A stretch of DNA of 64,000 nt from Phenylobacterium sp. LH3H17 (GCF_024298925.1 NZ_CP101283.1:2299001-2363000); one strand, 5' to 3'. Positions 35,799 through 45,922 are shown, numbered from the stretch's first letter. Notes: generated from the sequence alone by a model not told the origin. Numbers and translations are program-made.

Positions 35799-36860
35799 CT
35801 AGCGTTCCTTCAGGGCCTGGGCCCGGTCCTTCAGCGCCTCGACCTCGCGCTGGCGCTCGATGGCGCGCCAGCGATCGACGTTCTTCAGGTGCTCATCGTA
35901 GGTGGCGGCGAAGACGTGACCGCCGGTGCCGTCGGCGACGAAGAACAGGGCGTCGGACTTGGGCGGATCCAGCACTGCGGCAAGCGCCGCCCGGCCGGGA
36001 TTGGCGATCGGCGTCGGGGGCAGGCCATCGATCTGGTAGGTGTTGTAGGGGTTGGGCTGGGCCAATTCCGAGGCCCGCAGGCCCCGGCCCAGCGGCTTGC
36101 CGCCGGTCAGGCCGTAGATGATGGTCGGATCGCTTTCCAGCCGCATGCCGGCGCGCAGCCGGTTGACGAACACCGCCGCCACTCTCGGCCGCTCCGAGGC
36201 GACGCCGGTCTCCTTCTCGACGATGGAGGCGAGCGTCACGGCCTCGTCCGGCGTGGCGATGGGCAGGCCCGGCTGGCGCTTGGACCACAGCAGGCCCAGC
36301 AACTCCTCGCGGGCGTCCATCATCCGCTTCAACACCGCGGCGCGGTCCTCGCCGCGCTCGAATTGATATGTCTCCGGAAGAATCGAACCCTCCGGCGGAG
36401 CCGGGGCGACACCTGTCAGCTCGGACTTGGCGGCCAGGGCCTCGACCACGGCCTCGGACGTCATGCCCTCGGGTACGGTGATCTGGTGGACCACGATGCG
36501 ACCGTCGCGGATATCGTCGAGGACGCTGGCCATGGAGGCGCGGGTCCTGAACTCGTACTCGCCAGCCTTCAGCGATCGCGCTGCGCCGGTGATCTGAGCT
36601 GCCGCGGCGAAGATGGCGTCCGAACGCACCACGCCGGCGCGCTTCAGGGTCGCGGCGATCTCGGACACTCCCGCGCCCTTGCGCAGCATGACCACGGTAA
36701 CTTCGCCGGACTTCGCCGCCGGGCCTGGACCCTGGTAGGACCAGACCGCCCAGACCAGGAACAGAACCACGGCTGCGGCCAGGGTGGCCGCGGCGCTGGC
36801 GAGGATGATGATCAGGCGTCGCGCGGGCGACAGGCCGCCGCGACGTGCGCGCGAGCTCAC
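35799..36860 (-). CDS. mltG: Endolytic murein transglycosylase MltG
   Basis: Cleaves nascent peptidoglycan glycan strands at the inner membrane. The 353 residues have a short basic N-terminus, one membrane anchor (about 17-38), a LysM-like region and the YceG catalytic domain with the active Glu in ASIVEKETG and the conserved RLESDPTIIYGL and YNTYQIDGLPPTPIANPG. GTG start at 36860, overlapping the fabF stop by 4 bases; yicC follows after 2 bases. Confidence 0.96.
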   Translation of the reverse strand: MSSRARRGGLSPARRLIIILASAAATLAAAVVLFLVWAVWSYQGPGPAAKSGEVTVVMLRKGAGVSEIAATLKRAGVVRSDAIFAAAAQITGAARSLKAGEYEFRTRASMASVLDDIRDGRIVVHQITVPEGMTSEAVVEALAAKSELTGVAPAPPEGSILPETYQFERGEDRAAVLKRMMDAREELLGLLWSKRQPGLPIATPDEAVTLASIVEKETGVASERPRVAAVFVNRLRAGMRLESDPTIIYGLTGGKPLGRGLRASELAQPNPYNTYQIDGLPPTPIANPGRAALAAVLDPPKSDALFFVADGTGGHVFAATYDEHLKNVDRWRAIERQREVEALKDRAQALKER

Positions 36861-38140
36861 GAGACCTTCTTGAACACCACCGAGGCGTTGGTGCCGCCAA
36901 AGCCGAAGCTGTTGGAGAGCACCACCTCGATGGCCATCGGCTTGGCCGTATTGGGAACCAGGTCGATTTCCGTGACCACGGACGGACTGTCCAGGTTGAT
37001 GGTCGGCGGCGCGATCTGGTCGCGGATGGCCAGGCAGGAGAAGATCGCCTCGATGGCTCCGGCCGCACCCAGCAGGTGGCCAGTGGCCGACTTGGTGGAG
37101 GACATGGTCACGGTCTTGGCGGCGTCTCCCAGAATCCGGGTCACGGCGCCCAGCTCGATCTCGTCGCCCAGCGGCGTGGAGGTGCCGTGGGCGTTGATGT
37201 AGTCGATCTCGGAGGGGTCGATGCCGGCGTCCTTGATCGCCGCCCGCATCGCCCGGAAGCCGCCATCGCCGTCCTCGGCTGGGGCAGTGATGTGGTAGGC
37301 GTCGCCGGCCAGGCCGTAGCCCAGCACCTCGGCGTAGATCTTGGCCCCGCGGGCCTTGGCGTGCTCGTACTCTTCCAGCACCAGGACGCCGGCGCCCTCG
37401 CCCATCACGAAGCCATCGCGGTCCCGGTCATAGGGCCGGCTGGCCTTCTCGGGCGTCGCGTTGAAATTGGTCGACATGGCGCGGCAGGCGATGAAGCCCG
37501 CGACGCCCACCGGGCAGATCGCCGCCTCGGCCCCGCCGGCCACCATCACGTCGGCGTCGCCGTACTTGATCATCCGCGCGGCGTCACCGACCGCGTGGGC
37601 CCCGGTGGCGCAGGCGGTGACCACCGAGTGGTTAGGGCCCTTGAAGCCGTAGCGGATCGAGACCTGGCCCGAGGCCAGGTTGATCAGGGCCGAGGGGATG
37701 AAGAACGGGCTGATCCGTCGCGGCCCCTTCTGGAACAGCTCGACGGAGGTGCGTTCGATAGTGCCCAGGCCGCCGATCCCCGAGCCGATGATGACCCCGG
37801 TGCGTTCCTTGTCGTCGTCGGTCTCCGGGACCCAGCCCGAATCCTTCACCGCCTCGTCGGCCGCGGCCATGGCGTAGAGGATGAAGTCGTCGACCCGGCG
37901 CTGATCCTTGGGCGCCATGGTCAGGTCCGGATCGAAGGAGCCGGCCACATCCGCCCCACCGCCGCCCCGGCCGTCCACCCGCGGCACTTCGCAGGCCACC
38001 TGGCAGGCATATTCGGTCGGATCGAAGGTGGTGATGCGCCCCGCGCCCGACTTGCCGGCCAGGATCGCCGCCCAGGTCACGTCGACGCCCTGGCCGAGAG
38101 GGGTCAAAAGACCGATTCCGGTGACGACGACACGACGCAT
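36857..38140 (-). CDS. fabF: Beta-ketoacyl-ACP synthase II
   Basis: Condenses malonyl-ACP with acyl-ACP. 427 residues with the Cys-His-His triad: C177 in TACATGAHA, His in [11 protein letters not shown], and His in [13 protein letters not shown]. It follows acpP by 76 bases on the same strand. Confidence 0.98.
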   Translation of the reverse strand: MRRVVVTGIGLLTPLGQGVDVTWAAILAGKSGAGRITTFDPTEYACQVACEVPRVDGRGGGGADVAGSFDPDLTMAPKDQRRVDDFILYAMAAADEAVKDSGWVPETDDDKERTGVIIGSGIGGLGTIERTSVELFQKGPRRISPFFIPSALINLASGQVSIRYGFKGPNHSVVTACATGAHAVGDAARMIKYGDADVMVAGGAEAAICPVGVAGFIACRAMSTNFNATPEKASRPYDRDRDGFVMGEGAGVLVLEEYEHAKARGAKIYAEVLGYGLAGDAYHITAPAEDGDGGFRAMRAAIKDAGIDPSEIDYINAHGTSTPLGDEIELGAVTRILGDAAKTVTMSSTKSATGHLLGAAGAIEAIFSCLAIRDQIAPPTINLDSPSVVTEIDLVPNTAKPMAIEVVLSNSFGFGGTNASVVFKKVS

Positions 38141-38216
38141 GGGCGAGTCTCCAAACGCAGACCGCCGCGAGCTCCGGGGAGCGACGCGGCGGCCGAAACT
38201 TCAATGATTGCTGAGC

Positions 38217-38456
38217 TTAAGCGCCCAGGCGCTCACCGATGAACTTCACCGCGTCGCCGACGGTCTGGATATGCTCCGCCGCGTCGTCGGGAATTTCGAT
38301 ATCGAACTCTTCTTCGAAGGCCATGACGAGTTCGACGTTGTCGAGGCTGTCAGCGCCCAGGTCGTCGATAAAGCTCGCCTTCTCGGTGACCTTCTCCGGA
38401 TCGGCGTCGAGGTGTTCGATGACGATCTTGCGCACGCGCTCGAGGATGTCGGACAT
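38217..38456 (-). CDS. acpP: Acyl carrier protein
   Basis: 79-residue acidic ACP; the 4'-phosphopantetheine serine is S37 in [10 protein letters not shown]. Begins [12 protein letters not shown], standard length. The open frame upstream to 38591 is not part of it. The 139-base gap to fabG (38457-38595) probably carries its own strong promoter, as usual for this abundant protein. Confidence 0.98.
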   Translation of the reverse strand: MSDILERVRKIVIEHLDADPEKVTEKASFIDDLGADSLDNVELVMAFEEEFDIEIPDDAAEHIQTVGDAVKFIGERLGA

Positions 38457-38595
38457 TCGCTTAAGTCCCTGTTGTTCAACTGATCCATCCGTGACGGCCG
38501 ACGAGTTGTCAACCGCAACGGAACTGGGCTTCGAGACCTTCGCCTCGCCGGTTCGGGCGTCGCCGTAGCATGATCGCCACGTCGGCGCCAACCGG

Positions 38596-39336
38596 TCAGA
38601 TCATGGCCATGCCGCCGTTCACGTGCAGGGTCTGGCCCGTCATGTAGCCGGCCTCGTCGCTGGCCAGATAGACGCAGGCCGCCGCCACGTCGCTTCCCAG
38701 GCCCAGACGGCCGGCGGGAATCGTCCCGAGGATCTGGGCCTTCTGGGCTTCGGTCAGCGCGTCGGTCATCGGGCTTTCGATGAAGCCCGGGGCGACACAG
38801 TTCACGGTGATGCCCCGCGTGGCCACTTCCTGGGCCAAGGCCTTGGAAAAGCCGATCATTCCGGCCTTCGAGGCGGCATAGTTGGCCTGCCCCGGATTGC
38901 CCATCACGCCCACCACCGAGGTGATGCCGATGATCCGGCCGGCGCGGCGCTTCATCATGCCGCGCATGGCCGCACGGCTGAGGCGGAAGTAGCTTTCGAG
39001 ATTGATCTTCAGGACGGACTCCCAGTCCTCATCCTTCATCCGCATCAGCAGGCCGTCCTTGGTGATGCCGGCGTTGGCCACCAGGATGTCGAGGCCGTTT
39101 CCGGCGGCTTCCTCGGCGCGAGCGACCAGGCCGTCGACCGATTCGGCGTCGGCGAGGTTGGCCGCGGCCACCGAAGTGCGCTCGCCCAGCTCCTTGGCCA
39201 ACTCGCCCAGCACCGCCTCGCGGGTGCCCGACAGCACCACATGGGCGCCGGAGGCGTGCAGCGCCCTGGCGATGGCGCCGCCGATGCCGCCCGTGGCGCC
39301 GGTGACGAGGGCGGTCTTTCCGGTCAGATCGAACAT
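38596..39336 (-). CDS. fabG: 3-oxoacyl-ACP reductase
   Basis: NADPH-dependent SDR that reduces beta-ketoacyl-ACP. 246 residues with TGATGGIG (cofactor loop), NAG, and the catalytic Ser-Tyr-Lys set ([17 protein letters not shown]). One base separates its start from the fabD stop. Confidence 0.97.
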   Translation of the reverse strand: MFDLTGKTALVTGATGGIGGAIARALHASGAHVVLSGTREAVLGELAKELGERTSVAAANLADAESVDGLVARAEEAAGNGLDILVANAGITKDGLLMRMKDEDWESVLKINLESYFRLSRAAMRGMMKRRAGRIIGITSVVGVMGNPGQANYAASKAGMIGFSKALAQEVATRGITVNCVAPGFIESPMTDALTEAQKAQILGTIPAGRLGLGSDVAAACVYLASDEAGYMTGQTLHVNGGMAMI

Positions 39337-39337
39337 G

Positions 39338-40282
39338 TCAGAGGCTCTTCGCGAAGGCTTCGAGGTCGGCGGGGGTGTTCAGCGGCGTGGCTTCGGAGTC
39401 AGGGGCGATCCGCTTCGCCATGCCCGACAGCACCTTACCCGATCCAGCTTCTGCGAAACGGGTGATCCCGGCTTCATTGGCCAGCCAGAGCATGCTCTCG
39501 CGCCAGCGCACCCGGCCGGTGACCTGGTCCACCAGCAGGCGGCGGATCTCCTCCGGGTCGAGGGTCGGCCGTGCAGTGATATTGGCCACCAGCGGCGCGC
39601 GCGGCGCCAGGATGGTGGCGCGGCCCAGGGCCTCGGCCATCTCGTCGGCGGCCGGCTGCATCAGCGGGCAGTGGAAGGGGGCCGAGACGTTCAGCGGAAT
39701 GGCGCGGGCGCCCAGCTCCTTGGCCTTCTCGATGGCCAGGTCCACGGCGGCCTTGGCGCCGGAGATCACCACATTGCCGTTGTTGTTGTCGTTGGCCACG
39801 ACGCAGACGCCGACGGCCGAGCCGGCCGCGGCGGCGGCCTCAGCCAGGGCCACGTCCGACTTCGGCCCGATCAGCGAGGCCATGGCCCCCTCGCCCACCG
39901 GCACGGCGCGCTGCATGGCCTGGCCGCGCAGCTTCAGCAGGCGCGCGGTGTCGGCCAGGCTGATCGCTCCGGCGGCGGCGAGCGCCGAATACTCGCCGAG
40001 GCTGTGGCCGGCCACGAAGGCGGCCTTCTCGATGCCGATGGAGAACTCCCGCTCCAGTGTCCGCATCACAGCCATGGACACCGCCATCAGGGCCGGCTGG
40101 GCGTTCTCGGTGAGGGTCAGCTGGTCCTCCGGACCCTCGCGCATCAGCTTGAACAGCTTCTGGCCGAGCGCGTCGTCGACCTCCTGGAACACCTCGCGGG
40201 CCGACCCGAAGGCCTCGGCCAGATCGGCGCCCATGCCGAGCGCCTGGCTGCCCTGGCCGGGAAATAGGAAGGCGAGGCTCAT
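39338..40282 (-). CDS. fabD: Malonyl-CoA:ACP transacylase
   Basis: Loads malonyl onto ACP. 314 residues: FPGQGSQALGMG (oxyanion region), nucleophile S94 in GHSLGEYSA, and the active-site His in SAPFHCPLM. First gene of the fab run on the minus strand; fabH/plsX are not upstream here. Confidence 0.98.
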   Translation of the reverse strand: MSLAFLFPGQGSQALGMGADLAEAFGSAREVFQEVDDALGQKLFKLMREGPEDQLTLTENAQPALMAVSMAVMRTLEREFSIGIEKAAFVAGHSLGEYSALAAAGAISLADTARLLKLRGQAMQRAVPVGEGAMASLIGPKSDVALAEAAAAAGSAVGVCVVANDNNNGNVVISGAKAAVDLAIEKAKELGARAIPLNVSAPFHCPLMQPAADEMAEALGRATILAPRAPLVANITARPTLDPEEIRRLLVDQVTGRVRWRESMLWLANEAGITRFAEAGSGKVLSGMAKRIAPDSEATPLNTPADLEAFAKSL

Positions 40283-40414
40283 GGGGCTCTCCCGTCTTGC
40301 GGCGCTGTCGCGCTCTTCACGATTCCGAGCCGGGAGGGTTAGGGGATATGCCCAGCGGCGGCAAGGCGGCGCGACAACCCGCTTCCCTTCCCAGGGGTCA
40401 ATTCTCCCTCCTTG

Positions 40415-40450
40415 TCATCCCGGTTTGCGAAGCAAGATCGGGACCCATAC
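40415..40450. repeat. REP-like extragenic palindrome
   Basis: The stretch reads TCATCCCGG, then TTGC-GAA-GCAA (40425-40435), then CGGGACCCA. The outer CCCG/CGGG arms (40419-40422, 40439-40442) and the inner TTGC/GCAA arms make an imperfect hairpin. Sequences of this TCATCCCGG ... CGGGACCCA type are widespread dispersed repeats in alphaproteobacterial genomes. Only one copy is in this window. It occupies the 207-base gap between fabD and the alcohol dehydrogenase and argues against an earlier start of the latter. Confidence 0.65.
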
Positions 40451-40489
40451 GCTCCGGATCGAGCGGCGGGACAGTGGCGAGGAATAGAC

Positions 40490-41578
40490 ATGCGAGCGGT
40501 CATTCGGCGGAACAAGGCTCTGGTCTGCGACGAGATAGAGGACCTGAAGCCCGACACCGGCCAGGTGCTGGTCAAGACCCTGGCCTGCGGCATCTGCGGC
40601 TCGGACCTGCACGCCCTGCACCACATGGAGCACATGATCGAGCTGACCAGCCGCGCCAACGGCGGCATGACCGGCGGCTTCGATCCCCGCGCCGACACCG
40701 TGTTCGGCCACGAGTTCTGCGCCGAGATTCTGGAACACGGCCCCGGCACGCAAGGCCTGCTAAAGGCCGGGACCCGCATCGTCTCCCTGCCGGTCACCCT
40801 GACACCGGCCGGCGGGGCGGAGATGCTGGGCTTCTCCAACAACCTGCCCGGCGGCTTCGCCGAGCGGATGATCCTGTCGGAGGCCCTGCTGCTTGAGGTG
40901 CCCAACGGCCTGCCCACCGACCAGGCCGCGCTCACAGAGCCTTTCGCGGTCGGCGCCCATGCGGTGGCCAAGGCCAGGCTCGATCCCAACAGCGTCTGCC
41001 TGGTGATCGGCTGCGGTCCTGTGGGCCTGGCGGTGATCGCGGGCCTGAAGGCGCGCGGCCACGGCCCGGTCATCGCCGCCGACTACTCCCCTCGCCGCCG
41101 CGCCGCGGCCGAGATGCTGGGCGCCGACGTGATCATCGACCCCGCCAAGGAAAGCCCCCACGCCCGCTGGGAGGGCTTCGGCGTGCCGACGGCGCGGGCC
41201 GCCCAGAGCATGATCAAGATGATGGGCGGCAGCTTCGGCCGGCCGGTGGTCTTCGAATGCGTCGGCTCGCCGGGCATCGTCCAGAGCCTGATCGAGGCTG
41301 CCCCCGCCGGCGCCCAGATCGTGGTGGCCGGGGTCTGCATGGAGACCGACAAGATCGAGCCCGCCATCGCCATCACCAAGGAGATCGAGCTCACCTTCGT
41401 GTTCGGCTACAGCCCCGAGGAATTCGCTCAGACCCTGCACGACATCGCCCAGGGCGTGATCGACGTCAGTGGCGTGGTGACGGGGAAGGTCGGCCTAGGC
41501 GGCGTGGCCGAGGCGTTCGTGACGCTGGGCGACCCGGAAGCGCACGTGAAGATCCTGGTGGAGCCTGGGCGGGTTTAG
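40490..41578 (+). CDS. Zinc-dependent alcohol dehydrogenase family protein
   Basis: 362-residue MDR-superfamily enzyme. The catalytic zinc ligand C36 is in ACGICGSDLH and H74-E75 in FGHEFCAE; the NAD(P) fold shows GCGPVGLAVIAG. The four-cysteine structural zinc lobe is absent. ATG 40490 has AGGA 7 bases upstream; the frame is open to 40412, but that part runs through the REP-like element. Substrate unknown. It converges on the HEPN-like gene. Confidence 0.9.
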   Translation: MRAVIRRNKALVCDEIEDLKPDTGQVLVKTLACGICGSDLHALHHMEHMIELTSRANGGMTGGFDPRADTVFGHEFCAEILEHGPGTQGLLKAGTRIVSLPVTLTPAGGAEMLGFSNNLPGGFAERMILSEALLLEVPNGLPTDQAALTEPFAVGAHAVAKARLDPNSVCLVIGCGPVGLAVIAGLKARGHGPVIAADYSPRRRAAAEMLGADVIIDPAKESPHARWEGFGVPTARAAQSMIKMMGGSFGRPVVFECVGSPGIVQSLIEAAPAGAQIVVAGVCMETDKIEPAIAITKEIELTFVFGYSPEEFAQTLHDIAQGVIDVSGVVTGKVGLGGVAEAFVTLGDPEAHVKILVEPGRV

Positions 41579-42280
41579 CTAGCCTTCTCTGGGGTAAGCC
41601 GCAGCCACAGATTCCCAAACAAGAGACGCGCTTCGATTTGCTTCGCCTCTCCGCCAATGAATGACCTGCCCCTCGACGATGAAACTCAGCTCTTCGGTTA
41701 GCAGCATCACCTCGTTCAGCACTTCCCGTATGTGCCGGTAGAGAGGACGCTCTCGTTGGACTGCAAAATGAAGCTCGTGTGCGATGTTTTCATCGCGAAA
41801 TGCACGAATTAATCGGGCTCGATTTGGCCCCTCCTCGGTCTCTAGCGCGTGCAGGCGCGCGAGAAAGCGCTCAATCCTTTGACCAACCTGCCGGGCATTG
41901 GCTTCGCCGAGATCATTGTTCCAAGTCTTCGCATCTTCGATGAACCAGGCAGACACTCCGGGTAGCGCCAGCAAGGTGCGACACACCGGGAAACTCAATC
42001 TATTCGTCTGATCGGGATTGCCACGGCCTGGCGCGTCCAGCACTCGAGTAATCGCGACGATCTGACCATCTCGAGTAGCTCTCTCGAAGACCCACGCGGC
42101 TTCAGACGCCGGGGATTCGGCGACAGTGCGACGATTATCGGCCGCCTCATTTAGAGCGCGCCAGACTTCTTCAGTCGCCCGAGCCCATTCAATTGTCTGC
42201 AAAATCCGGTTCTTGGCGTGCCGCAACCTGGTGACTACTGCTTGGATATCGACCTGCTCATCTGCTGGTTGGCGAGCCAC
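41579..42280 (-). CDS. HEPN/AbiU2-like protein, lower-GC
   Basis: 233 residues, all-helical. An RxxxxxH motif (R162-DENIA-H168 in FRDENIAHEL) and its setting resemble the AbiU2 group of HEPN-like proteins, several of which are RNases or abortive-infection toxins. The gene is clearly lower in GC and uses more A/T-ending codons than both neighbours, a sign of recent transfer. GTG start at 42280 (VARQPADEQ). No antitoxin-like partner or defence gene is adjacent. Toxicity and antiphage role are inference. Confidence 0.6.
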   Translation of the reverse strand: MARQPADEQVDIQAVVTRLRHAKNRILQTIEWARATEEVWRALNEAADNRRTVAESPASEAAWVFERATRDGQIVAITRVLDAPGRGNPDQTNRLSFPVCRTLLALPGVSAWFIEDAKTWNNDLGEANARQVGQRIERFLARLHALETEEGPNRARLIRAFRDENIAHELHFAVQRERPLYRHIREVLNEVMLLTEELSFIVEGQVIHWRRGEANRSASLVWESVAAAYPREG

Positions 42281-42308
42281 TAACCTTCCTCCTGCTCAGA
42301 TCTGATCC

Positions 42309-43391
42309 TCAAAGCTTCATCGGGCTCACATAACCGGTTAGTTCCAGATAGCCCCGCCCGCCTTGGGTCGTAACGGCCCCCTCCCAGTAGATCGGACCAC
42401 CCGCCGCCCGGCTGTCGAGTTCCTGGTCGTCGAACAGCGGCTTGAGCATCCAGCGCCGTTCGCCCTGCGGCAGTCGGACGGTCAGCGATCGTTCCACCGG
42501 ATAGCGGCCGCCGGTCCTTGGCGAGCGCCAGAGGCGTTCGGCGCCGAACCGCACCGTGTCCGGGGTGAACCTGGTCACCGCCCCGTCCTTGCCGCGTAGC
42601 GAGCCGCCGGCCCAAAGCGCCTTGCCAGCCGCGTCGCGGACCTGGAAGGCCATGAGCGCGCCGCCATCATCGAGATTGAGGCCGACCCAATCCCAGCCCA
42701 CCGCCTTGGGATCGAGCAGGGTCGAGGACCATTCACGGTCGAGCCAGGCCGAGCCTGTCACCCGCACCGCTTTGCCTGCCCGCGTTACGGTCCCCGACAC
42801 GACCATCTGCGGCAGGCTGTAATAGTGGCTGGCCTGGCTGGGCTGCGGCCCCTTGCGGCTGTAGCCGCCCTCCCCCTGCGCCAGCGGCGGCTGGGTGGGG
42901 CGGAAGGCCAGGTCGAGGGTGAAGGCCTTGCCCCCGACCTTGGTCACGAACCGGCCGTCGGTGGCGCGCCGCATCGTCCAGTCGTCGATGATGAGGTTCG
43001 CATCGCCCACCGCCGCCTCGGCCAGTCCGAAGCCGGCGCGGGCCATGCGCTGGTCGTGCAGCAGCTTGCCGACCTTGGGGTCCGACAGGGCGGCGTGGGC
43101 GAACAGGATCTGCTTGGCGGCAAAGGCGCTGGGATTGCGCTGATCGACGCTGGGACGGGAGCGGAAGAAGGTCACCTGGAAGCCCAGGTCCTGGCCGTCG
43201 GCGGTCTTCAGCCAGCCGGTGACGTACCACCACTCGGTGCGGAACTCAGGGTGGGCCCCGTGGTCGAAGGGGAAGCTCAGGCCCACGCCAGGCTTCACCT
43301 GGGGATAGAGCGGCAGGACCGGCCCGGTCTGGGTGGCCGCGGGGCTGGCCAGCACCAGCAGAGCCGCGAGGATCGCCAACAGCCGGGCCAT
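42309..43391 (-). CDS. Secreted AttH/CrtC-lipocalin-like hydrolase-fold protein
   Basis: 360 residues with a signal peptide (MARLLAILAALLVLASPAATQ) and the COG5621/AttH-type pattern: FPFDHGAHPEFRTEWWYVTG, LGFQVTFFRSRP, HYYSLPQMVVSGTV, WLDREWSS, GWDWVGLNLDDGG. The family is a lipocalin-like beta fold of unclear chemistry. It is downstream of an FtsX-type permease and ATPase (one-base overlap), as in attEFGH-type operons. The ATG at 43391 begins the signal peptide; the longer open frame is the permease shadow. Confidence 0.88.
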   Translation of the reverse strand: MARLLAILAALLVLASPAATQTGPVLPLYPQVKPGVGLSFPFDHGAHPEFRTEWWYVTGWLKTADGQDLGFQVTFFRSRPSVDQRNPSAFAAKQILFAHAALSDPKVGKLLHDQRMARAGFGLAEAAVGDANLIIDDWTMRRATDGRFVTKVGGKAFTLDLAFRPTQPPLAQGEGGYSRKGPQPSQASHYYSLPQMVVSGTVTRAGKAVRVTGSAWLDREWSSTLLDPKAVGWDWVGLNLDDGGALMAFQVRDAAGKALWAGGSLRGKDGAVTRFTPDTVRFGAERLWRSPRTGGRYPVERSLTVRLPQGERRWMLKPLFDDQELDSRAAGGPIYWEGAVTTQGGRGYLELTGYVSPMKL

Positions 43392-45922
43392 CACCAGTCC
43401 TCCCGCACGGCGCGCACGGCGTCGGCCGACAGCGCCCGGCGGCCGGCCAGCAGGGCCGTGCCCGCCGCCGCCGCGACCAGGGCGGCCGCCACGCTGGCCA
43501 GCAGCGCCCAGGGCAGCTTGGTCTCCATGGTCCAGTGGAAGGACTGCGGATTGACCACGTGGATCAGCACCTGGCTCATGACCAGGCCCAGGCCGATCCC
43601 GGCAAGCACCCCGACCGCCCCCAGAACCGCGCCCTCGGTGGCCAGCATGGCGACGATCTGCGAGCGGGTGACGCCCAGGTGGCGCAGCATGCCGAACTCC
43701 TTGGTGCGCGCCAGGGTCTGGGCCGAGACCGTGGCCGCCACCCCGGCCAGCCCTACAAGAATGGCGATGGCCTCCAGGCCATAGGTCACCGCGAAGCTGC
43801 GGTCGAACAGGCGTAGCGCGAAGGCGCGCAGGGTCTTGGGTTCGGCGAAGTCGACGTCCAGGCCGGGCGGCATCCGGGCGCGCAGGGCGGCGATAACCGC
43901 CTGGGGCTTGGCGCCGGGCGTCAGTTCCACCGCCGCCCCGGCGCGGAAGGTGTCGCCGGTCAGGCGGGTATAGTCGGCGGAGTCCAGGGCGACCGCCCCA
44001 TGCTGGTTGGAATAGTCGCGCCAGATCCCGGCCACGAAGAACGGCGCCGCCCTGCCGCTGATGGGCAGGGTGATGCTCTGGCCCGGCTTCCAGCCATAGA
44101 GCCAGGCGGCGGGCTCCGAGACCCAGACCGGCGTGGCGCCCGCGGGCGCCGTGGCGCTGGCGATCATCGGCATCCGGCGCGCGTCGAAGGGGCGGATCAG
44201 CACCGCCAGCGGCGGCTGGTCGGCGGAGAGGCGCAGGCTGGTGGAGGTTTGGAAGACCATCCGCGCCACGCCGGGCGTCCGCGCCAGGGCCGCCTGGGTC
44301 GCCGGATCGAAGCCGCCGCCGGAGGCCTCGGCGCGGACATAGAGGTCGTCGGCCAGGACCTGGCCCAGCCAGTCGTCCACGGAGCCCCGGAAGCTCGACA
44401 CCATCACCGCCATGGCCACCATCAGGCTGGTGCTGGCCACGATCCCGCACAGCGCCACCGCCGCCTGGGACGGCGCGCCCCACAGACGCTTGAAGGCCAG
44501 GTCGACGGCCGCACCTGCCACCCGCACGCGCTGCAAGGGCGTCAGCAGGGTCCGGGCGATCCAGGGCATGGCCGCCACCCCGCCGGCCAGCAGCAGGGCC
44601 ATGGCGCCGTAGCCGAACAGCGGAATCCCCCAGACGGCCGGGGCGAAGGCCGCCGCCGCGCCGGCCGCCAGCAGCAGGACCGACGGCCAGATCCGCGGCG
44701 CCACCCGCGGGTCGACGGCGTCGCCGACGTTCTTCAGGGCGACGGCGGGCTGGGCGCGGGCCGCCTCCCGCGCGGGGATCAGGCTGCCGCCCATGGCCGT
44801 GAGCAGGCCCAGGACCAGGAACACCAGGGCCGCGCCAGGCGCGAAGACCAGCTCAGGCTCGACGCCGCCGAAATAGCCGCCGCCGAGGTCGCCGCCCAGC
44901 AGGGCCAGGACTCCGCTCGCCAGGGCCAGGCCGAGGCCCAGGCCCACAACCCCGCCCACCAGCCCGACAACACCCCCCTCGGCCAGCACCTGGCCCAGCA
45001 GGGCGCGGCGGCGCACCCCCAGCACCCGGAGCAGGGCGAACTGGGCCCGGCGCCGCGCCACGGCAAGGGACTGGGCCGAATAGACCAGGAACCCGCCAGT
45101 CAGCAGGGCCATCAGGGCCAGCATGTCCAGATTGACCCGATAGGCGCGGCTGAGCGCGTCGCTGCGCCGGGCCTCGCTCTCGCGGCTAACCAGTTGGGCG
45201 TCGGCCGGCAGGACCCTGGCGATGGCGGCGCGCACCCGGCCCGCGTCGGCGCCCTGGTCCAGGCGCAGGTCGATGCGCTGCAGCTTGCCGATCTGGCCGA
45301 ACCGCCACTGGGCCGCGGCGATGTCCATGACGGCGATCTGCTGGCCCTCGGGCACGCCGGGCAGTGTCCCAGCCACCCGCAGGGGCACGGCGCGACCGGC
45401 GGCGGTCAGATCGAGCCGGTCGTCCGGCTTGACCCGCAGGGCCTCGAGCGCGGCTTGCGAGAGCAGCACGGCGTTGTCGTCGAAAGCCGCCTCGCTGGTC
45501 GGACCATGGGCGGCGTCGGCGCCGGCCGGGCGGCCCAGCAGGCTCGGCGTCACATAGGCGGCGCGGAGCACGTCCAGGCCGATCAGGGTCACCGGTCCGT
45601 CCGCGCCCTTGGCCCTGGCCTCGAGCTCCACCACCGGGCTCGCCGCCGCGACGCCTGGCAAACGGGCCAGCGTCGGATATAGGCCCTCGTCGAAGCCGAC
45701 CGGCGAGACGCCGCGCACCTGCAGTTCGGCGTCGCCATTGACCGTCGAAACGGCTTGAGAGAATTCGTTGAGCGCCGAGGCGTTGACCAGATGCACCGCC
45801 AGGCCCAGCGCGACCCCGACCGCGATGGCCACGGCGGCGGTCACCGCCCGCATCGGGTGGGCCCGCCACTCGCCGAGGATCATCCAGCGCGCGGCCAGCG
45901 TCTGGGGACGGTCAGCCGCCAT
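43391..45922 (-). CDS. FtsX-like ABC transporter permease
   Basis: 843 residues with the MacB/FtsX layout duplicated: an N-terminal helix (AMRAVTAAVAIAVGVALG), a large periplasmic domain (about 60-270), a helix cluster (about 275-425 with QFALLRVLGVRRR), a second helix and periplasmic part, and a C-terminal three-helix block (LVGLAGVAATVSAQTLARTKEFGMLRHLGV). Such permeases work with LolD/MacB-type ATPases in lipoprotein or peptide handling. The ATPase gene overlaps it by 11 bases, so coupling is strong. Confidence 0.92.
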   Translation of the reverse strand: MAADRPQTLAARWMILGEWRAHPMRAVTAAVAIAVGVALGLAVHLVNASALNEFSQAVSTVNGDAELQVRGVSPVGFDEGLYPTLARLPGVAAASPVVELEARAKGADGPVTLIGLDVLRAAYVTPSLLGRPAGADAAHGPTSEAAFDDNAVLLSQAALEALRVKPDDRLDLTAAGRAVPLRVAGTLPGVPEGQQIAVMDIAAAQWRFGQIGKLQRIDLRLDQGADAGRVRAAIARVLPADAQLVSRESEARRSDALSRAYRVNLDMLALMALLTGGFLVYSAQSLAVARRRAQFALLRVLGVRRRALLGQVLAEGGVVGLVGGVVGLGLGLALASGVLALLGGDLGGGYFGGVEPELVFAPGAALVFLVLGLLTAMGGSLIPAREAARAQPAVALKNVGDAVDPRVAPRIWPSVLLLAAGAAAAFAPAVWGIPLFGYGAMALLLAGGVAAMPWIARTLLTPLQRVRVAGAAVDLAFKRLWGAPSQAAVALCGIVASTSLMVAMAVMVSSFRGSVDDWLGQVLADDLYVRAEASGGGFDPATQAALARTPGVARMVFQTSTSLRLSADQPPLAVLIRPFDARRMPMIASATAPAGATPVWVSEPAAWLYGWKPGQSITLPISGRAAPFFVAGIWRDYSNQHGAVALDSADYTRLTGDTFRAGAAVELTPGAKPQAVIAALRARMPPGLDVDFAEPKTLRAFALRLFDRSFAVTYGLEAIAILVGLAGVAATVSAQTLARTKEFGMLRHLGVTRSQIVAMLATEGAVLGAVGVLAGIGLGLVMSQVLIHVVNPQSFHWTMETKLPWALLASVAAALVAAAAGTALLAGRRALSADAVRAVREDW

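Noticed and set aside
44000..45682. 560-residue open frame on the plus strand
   Set aside because: Antisense shadow of the FtsX-like permease; low-complexity His/Gln/Gly-rich translation.
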